Origin: Pseudoneurospora amorphoporcata
Lineage: Eukaryota; Ascomycota; Sordariomycetes; Sordariales; Sordariaceae
DNA length: 64,000 nt
NCBI GenBank assembly: GCA_033297205.1
Contig: MU859088.1
Span: 62,001 to 126,000, forward strand
Direction of reading: 5' to 3'
Both the position numbers and the translations under genes were made by a program. Below, piece by piece: positions 58,224 to 64,000 of this stretch. The notes under the pieces are model-generated. The model did no database searches. It was not told the origin of the DNA and saw nothing but the letters and a program-made list of their open reading frames with translations. Each line of letters starts with the position of its first letter. Position 1 is the stretch's first letter.

Positions 58224-58970
58224 ATGTCGGACGCTGAATCTCGGGGCCTCCCTTGGCCAGACGCTGAAGAGGACCCCCTGGACTAGTATTACCACGATGG
58301 CGATTCGAGAAACAAAACACCTGACCCGTCAGGTGTAGAGGCTGGATCTCTGCTACACTATGAAATCTGTTCCACCGAGTACATGATCGATATCCCTAGG
58401 GACCTCAGAACAGTAGAGAAGCTTGTGCAATATGACATACATCTCTGGTATGAGGCCCAAGACATCACCCGCCGTTTAAGACACTTCAACAACCCGAGGC
58501 AAAACAACGGGACATTTGCCGACATCATGACCGAATATTGGCGGGACAATGGGATGAAGGCGGGTAGCGAGCGTGAAAAAGAGTATTTTGAGCTTTGGAG
58601 CCGGCTCCGCAAAGCGTCTGAAGACTGTAAGAACCCTTCGTACCCCCTAAGTATTCGATAAGACAAGAGGTCTAACAGGTGACGTCTTCACATAGTGAGA
58701 ACAGAGGTGGATAAAGCGATACTCAACGGCCCCACCACCTCACTCAAGGACCTGGAAGTGTACAGAAAGCTCTGGAAAGTGAGGGAGGCCCTGTACGTAA
58801 TCGAGCAATACGACCATGGACTCCAGGGCAAGGGTATTGGGTTATACAAACTCCCAGACGACTTCTGCTACAAGATCAATGGTGTTTATGTGGCGTACCC
58901 GACGATGGAACAGTTAGACGCATACGACTTGCTCGTTGAGCACACCATGTTTGAACCGACCTTCAGCTGA
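58224..58970 (+). pseudogene. Two-exon hypothetical gene with in-frame TAG at codon 21
   Basis: Exons are 58224-58626 and 58696-58970; the intron has a GTAAGA donor and a CACATAG acceptor. The full frame is 226 codons, but codon 21 is TAG (58284-58286), so translation from MSDAESRGLPWPDAEEDP stops at once. After it the frame is open to the end, with YMIDIPRDLRTVEKLVQYD, RRLRHFNNPRQNNGTFAD, KEYFELWSRLRKASED and, in exon 2, LEVYRKLWKVREALYVIEQY. CAG to TAG by a C-to-T change would explain the stop. The next in-frame ATG (58383) would give a 172-aa protein, so a shorter working gene cannot be excluded. The family is not recognised; it is all-helical and charged. Confidence 0.55.
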
Positions 58971-60085
58971 GCCACTACACCAAATGGTCTCCGACAACGC
59001 ACACGACGGGATCTGTCGGTAGGGAGAATTGTTTTGTTCACTAGAAGCGGGCTCTCCGCACAACAGAGCCAGGCGGCGTGCAGGTCGACGGATCGAACCA
59101 AGTTGGGAGAAAGGAAGCTGAGGATCACAGAGTTTTGCGTTTTCCTCTTTGTTCTGATTTTCGTAACAAGAGTGCCATTGAGGGCATCGGGCTTAACGAT
59201 GGGGTTTACGGCAGCGAGAAATGGGAAGTATTGAAATGGAGCGCGCAACACACTCATTTGAAGTACTGTCAGTCACTCGTTTGGAGAGAGGGAGAAAAAC
59301 GACTTGCAGGCGAGTCGCAGAAAACCGGTTGAGTTTGCACTTGTTTAGGATTTTTTCACCTTTCGTGATGAGGTTGGAGAAGAATAGACTAGATGGAACT
59401 CACCACCATATGCATGGTTCATCGTGTGTTGTTTTTTTTGAGTTGATTCCGGATCTTCGCATAATCATGGCCGAGAAAAAGTATTCGGCGGCTTGGAGCC
59501 GGGGGCGGCTCCGTGTCCGTGTCCGGATTCTCACGGAGCCAAAAGCAAGGCCGGAATGGATAACCGGAAGTCGTCCTCGGTGGTCGTGGAAGCAGCGGAA
59601 CCGAAGTTTGGATTCCAAATTATTACCTGCGCCAAGTGGGCAGGTGGGGGTCGTGCACGGCGGTGGGTGGAGCAGGGGTGGGGTTCCAGCCACTGACCGA
59701 CCATCAAGGTTGAGTGGATTTGAGCAGATTTATGCATGCCACCCCATGCAAGCGCTGCCAAATGTACAGGTACCTGCCATGGCCGCAGCACTATCAGCAA
59801 GCTTCCTTTGTTGGCGATGCCAGGTACCTTTAGGATGTTGGATAATGAGCGCTGGCGATTATGTTGGTGCCTGTTGCGACTCGTGTATTATGTATGTGGC
59901 TTGTCGTTCCGTTGACCATGACGATAGCCACAAACTATGCGAACCCGTTTTCATGACCTCCAATCCCGACCCGATTACCTCCGTCCAAACTCCATGAGAA
60001 ACAGACAACCGCAAACCGATGAAATGCTGATCAAATGCTAAACTCCCATTCCAAGAATCCCAGAAAATCGTAAGGATAGGCCAGA
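58971..60085. other. 1.1-kb spacer
   Basis: A 258-codon open frame (59221-59997) crosses it but lacks coding character and overlaps GC-rich simple sequence. Otherwise it holds only the 3' ends of the flanking genes. Confidence 0.4.
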
Positions 60086-60708
60086 TTAGTGGGCCGTGTC
60101 TATCGCGTAGCGGCCGCAAAGGAGACTGCCGATGAATACTCCACCGAGCACCGCCATGAAGTATCCGACATTCATGGTCATGACCGCCAACATGCTAGAG
60201 ACACCATCAGTAAAGTGCAAGACGTGCAGGATTTGACCAAAACTCACAGAAGATATCCAACACCAGCAATAACCGTATCAAGCACCGCCCGAACCGGATC
60301 CACGCTCAACCTGAACGGGCGTCCTTCTTCTCCATGCCTCTGAACGACCATAACGTTCTCCTCAACGCCGTTGCCACTCAGCACCATGGGCTTCGCCAGT
60401 GTATCATTGCTGACCCTTTCGGCCAGCGTTTCTCGTCCGGCAACAACGACGTAGCGGCGCTTCATCTCGGCGTCGATCCATCTGTTCTCCTGCCAGCTGC
60501 GTAAGGCCAACAGACCGCGGAAGATGGCGGAGAAAACGATGAGGAAGATGCATGTGGCTGCGTAGGTACCGGTGGTATTGGGCGTCCAAGCTTCCGAGTA
60601 GAGGGATGTGACCATCGAGTTCTGGAATACGGCCATCATGCCGTGTCCGCTGGCGCTGGAACTTGTGCTGGAGCCCATGTCCATGTCCATATCGTGTGTG
60701 TGGCTCAT
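60086..60708 (-). CDS. Ctr-family copper transporter, 189 aa, two exons
   Basis: Minus-strand exons are 60708-60248 and 60194-60086, with GTGAGT donor, CTCTAG acceptor and CTGAT branch word. The short N-terminus MSHTHDMDMDMGSS...HGMM is Met- and His-rich, as in copper-binding ectodomains. TM1 is TGTYAATCIFLIVFSAIFRG (about 46-65). A cytosolic loop of about 65 residues follows. TM2 carries the M-x3-M selectivity motif (MLAVMTMNVGYF) and TM3 the G-x3-G packing motif (GGVFIGSLLCGRY). Ctr proteins trimerise and bring Cu(I) into the cytosol from outside or from the vacuole. The small size and short N-terminus fit the Ctr2/vacuolar or low-affinity type, but that is inference. The C-terminus GRYAIDTAH lacks the CxC tail of some members. 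The ATG at 60708 is the first in frame. Confidence 0.92.
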
Positions 60709-63700
60709 TTTGGTTGATTCAGGATTGGTGTCTTTTGTCGTCGAAAAGTTGTTCGGCAAGACTGGCGGTGGGAACTGATTGTAGCGGGAGTGCGACGACC
60801 CTGGTTCTTGCTGGTCTCGATCGCGTCTTTCCCTGGCTGCGGCAAAAACAGTTGAATGAGTGACGAGAATGAGAAGAAGAGGCTGTCCAGAGTTCAAAAT
60901 GACTGGAGCAGTCGCCCCTTTTGCACGATTAACGTGTGTGCTTCGCCCGATCTGAAAAACATGCTCACCTTAAGCGGCACGTTGGAGGAGTGGCAGTGGA
61001 GTGCAACCCTGCCTTTGCTTAGTTGCTTCAATGTCTTCTCGGTTAGCTAACTAACAGGATAAGCACCCAAAGAGCAGCGTGTCAGTTAGTAGCTGATGAC
61101 GAAAAACCCCTTGAGTACGCAGCACTAGAAGAAAGCGGAACCCGCCGCCAACGTACAGGTACTCGATGTAGAGCAGATCCTAAACACTTGCATGCAAGGG
61201 CCGGCCCATTGATTTGCTCTTCCCGTTCCTGTTTGCATCTTCTTGTTACCCAAGATATCAAACATTCGACTTCTGCTTGGCAACACTCTCTTTCCCAACA
61301 ATCACCTTTCGCCCCGAAACATCATATACTACAATCCCGCAACCTGCAGTTCCTGGACGGTAGTTTCCCTTTGGCACTGCTCAAAGAAGTTTGTTTCATG
61401 TGACGCGGGCGAGAAATTGCGATCGCACCACTCGGCCCAGAATATCAACTAAGGAGGAAAGAAGAAAGAACGAAGGAAAAAAAGAAGGAAGGAGGAAAGA
61501 AGAAAGGACGAAGGAAAAAAAGAGGTCGGGAGGAAGGAGCTAGAGTGCATTATTCAGGAAAGGCAGGAAAGATGGTCACGGAGGTCAAGTTTTGACGGGC
61601 AGAGTGACGGCATCTTCTGCTCCTTCGGTTACGGCTCGTGTCACATTCTCCAACTCCAGCGGTGTTCAACATCACTGCCGCCAATCCATGCCGATATTTA
61701 TCCTCCGCGTCGATCCAAATAACAACACGTCTGAAACCAATGCGTCCGGATTATGCCCTGTGCCCTCCTCGCGACGTCAAAATATTCGCAACCTCACGCA
61801 ACTCGTCATCTCTCGGGCTCGCAGCCGCTGCAACTACTGCACCATCATAGGGCGTTCCAGCAAAAAGGGCCATGGTGCTCTTGCAGTTACCCTTTGGGGG
61901 GTCTGATCTGCCCCGTTCCTATCACCGTCTACGACACGCACTTGTCGAGTCGGTGATCTGCACTCTTCAATCCTTCTCTGGCAAGGTCGCCCGAATGGTC
62001 GCCGACTAGCCTCATGTGTCTGGTCTTCTTGGTCTCCTTGTAGGGCCTCCATGGCACGGGGGCATGGAGGGTTCTCCTCGGGTTGCAACAATACCTGTCA
62101 CTTACCCAGAGGCACCTGTACGGGCAATATCAGGCAAAATAGCCCTTCGGCGCCGGTGTGTACCTGGTACTGCGAATCTGATTATCACATCGCTGACGAC
62201 CACTTGGCAGAAGGTACGGAACTAGGCGTGACAAGGTCAGACCATCGGGGTTCCGGATACCGCAAATGCAATCGCCGGTGCATCAAATCCAACCCGACGT
62301 CCCAGTGGGACGGATCGCAGCCGCGAGACCCCATCGACAGAGTCTAAATCAACGTCAGGCAAACTCAACCTCCGCAACCGCCTGTGTCGAGCTAGCGGTA
62401 CTCCGACGGGACCTGCTTGTTCTCTCTCGCCCCCGTTCTTCTTCTTGCCCAGTCGAACAGCACCAACACTCACACAGAAGTTCAAGATCTTTTCCCTACA
62501 GAGGGACACATGAACCCAACGCTGCGTGGATTTAGATACCACAACCGACTGCCGTTGCACAAGTTACCTGGCCAGAGCTTCTCCAGGACATCCGGCATCC
62601 ATGTGTTACCTTTGATACTGACAACACCACTGCCAGCAAATCTTATTCCTTCTCGATGCAGCCAGCCGATATCCATCACAACGGCGCGCTCGCATCGTGC
62701 TTGGTCCTGGCTCATTAGGCTGCACTCAAACCTTGACTGCTTTCCTTGGTCAAGACGCAGGACTCCGGCAGCAATGGCCACATCTGCGACATTCATCGGA
62801 GCCAAACCCTGGGACAAGGTTTCTCGGAGACTTTGCATTTCATCTAGCTGGGGAGCCAAAGCCAGGCCTGCCTGTGCGACTGTTCGCAACTCTGTTAGTC
62901 ATCAAACCGCACTTCATACTTGAGTCCAACGTCAGAGTTGCTGACTTACATTCCAGCAACAGAATTCGGGCAAGTGCTTTATTTTTCTTGGGTCCATTCT
63001 CCAACAAACTGTCCTTCACAAAACGCACACGTCTCCAATAAACGATATCTTATCTGGACCACCGACCAACCAACGTGATATCAGCAAGCCTATAGGAGTG
63101 TCTTCGGGAGATCGGCACCATTAAGCCACAAAAACCGGGAGGGCGTTATGCGGCGGTCTTAACACTGAGATCTGTATATGTTCTTGTCAAAGCCACAGCA
63201 TGGAGAGAACTGCTAAACCGCCTATGGTTCTGCCATAACAGGAAGCCACTAACCATACCCAGATGAACTCGCGCGCCGAAAACGGCGGTTGATCACGAAT
63301 GGCTGGTGAATGGAAGAGGAAGGTCCAAAGATGGGTGATGATTGAAAGAAAGGAGGTTGCATCGCACCTGCTCTCACCGAACCTCGCTCGCTAAACGGAA
63401 ACAAGTCCGTCCAAGGCACCGTTATCTGTCTTCATATCCCACTCCTATTGCTTGGCAAGACATGGCAGCCATAATCACGACATCTTCTGCTTACCACACC
63501 TCTCACATCGCACACATATTCGAGGGGCGTTAGCAGCGTACTCCTTTCATCCTCGAGGCCCCAAGGGTGGCATTTAGTGTCCATTGGCAGCACGGAGGCT
63601 TCGCAAGTCTGCAAGCCCGCCGGTTCAACACTCTTTGGCGGCGGTTAAATGGGCGGCCGGTCTTCTCAGCCCATCTGCAAGCCATCACGGCGTGAAATGA

Positions 63701-64000
63701 GGAGTTATGGGGGCACCGAGCCTTTGTGCCAATAGTTTTAGCTGTTTTCCCACACTCGCAGTTCAGAAAAGCAATACTCGAGATCGCACGCAGTCCAGTT
63801 ATCTGACGATATATCTCTTCCTTCGGGTAGCGACCTACACATGGACGCAGGGGCATGTCGACGACCGAAGCGGAAACAAGACATGCGAACCCAAGACGCT
63901 AGAGAGCGGCGAGAGTGACTACAAAGAGGGGGATGGAGCAAGTTGTCGAAAATGTGTGACCTCTGGACACACCGTGCGAAGGAGATTGACGAACGAGTTG
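60709..64000. other. Right-end region without a secure gene
   Basis: Several protein-like fragments occur but none makes a complete gene. These are a minus-strand pair around 63030-62482 (DSLLENGPKKNKALARILLL, then a GTAAGT intron, then LAPQLDEMQSLRETLSQGL), a plus-strand 98-codon frame at 62051-62347 with seven Cys, and a minus-strand 108-codon frame at 63530-63856 (MPLRPCVGRYPKEEIYRQIT). A purine-rich tandem repeat lies at 61453-61524. These may be relics or exons of a gene extending right. Confidence 0.35.
61453..61524 (+). repeat. 38-bp purine-rich tandem repeat, two copies
   Basis: GGAGGAAAGAAGAAAG starts at 61453 and 61491; both units continue with an ACGAAGGAAAAAAAGA word. Confidence 0.8.

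Noticed and set aside
59221..59997. 258-codon plus-strand frame
   Set aside because: Long by chance in GC-rich DNA; mixed composition, no motif, and overlapping frames on the other strand.
60709..60897. N-terminal extension of the copper transporter with a signal-like start
   Set aside because: The extension has no ATG (it would start at TTG); the ATG at 60708 gives a normal Ctr N-terminus.
63530..63856. 108-codon minus-strand frame with Cys and His
   Set aside because: An overlapping frame is equally protein-like, and no splice structure decides between them.

Overview
The window is nuclear DNA of a filamentous ascomycete, most likely a Neurospora-like member of the Sordariales. This is inferred from short introns of about 47-180 nt with GTATGT/GTACGT/GTGAGT donors and CTAAC/CTGAC branch sites, large gene-poor spacers full of homopolymer and microsatellite tracts, recognisable fungal orthologues, and decayed gene copies that would fit repeat-induced point mutation. 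Genes are sparse: 13 intact or probably intact protein genes and 5 decayed loci in 64 kb. I saw no rRNA, tRNA, CRISPR array or intact transposon.

Left third (1-25.7 kb). The window opens inside a minus-strand gene for a large coiled-coil protein with a mitochondrial-type leader. It is followed by a small two-exon hypothetical gene, two broken loci (one a subtilisin-like protease relic), a PhzF-family protein and, 320 bp downstream on the same strand, the splicing factor and U-box ligase PRP19. Next come a RING protein with several SUMO-interaction motifs (probable SUMO-targeted ubiquitin ligase), a secreted amidohydrolase of the ACMSD type, a hypothetical protein, and a CCCH zinc-finger protein of unknown function.

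Middle (25.7-50.2 kb). This is mostly non-coding. It holds a 106-aa secreted-protein candidate, a 66-aa cysteine-rich cytosolic protein, and mannosyl-3-phosphoglycerate synthase (GT55), an uncommon compatible-solute enzyme in fungi. Spacers of about 8 kb lie before mannosylphosphoglycerate synthase and before MCM1. They are rich in TACCTA/TAGGTA words, poly(T) and a CATGTC hexamer array.

Right part (50.2-64 kb). The MADS-box factor MCM1 is followed by a stretch (about 53.9-59 kb) of broken, diverged paralogous segments on both strands. One of these carries an intron-like 177-bp insertion absent from its sister, and one is a two-exon gene with an in-frame TAG at codon 21. The last confident gene is a Ctr-type copper transporter at 60.1-60.7 kb.

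The genes do not form a cluster or pathway. They are independent housekeeping, regulatory, transport and metabolic loci. The strongest candidates for something undescribed are the repeat-bearing coiled-coil protein at the left edge, the CCCH protein, and the degenerate family at 54-59 kb.
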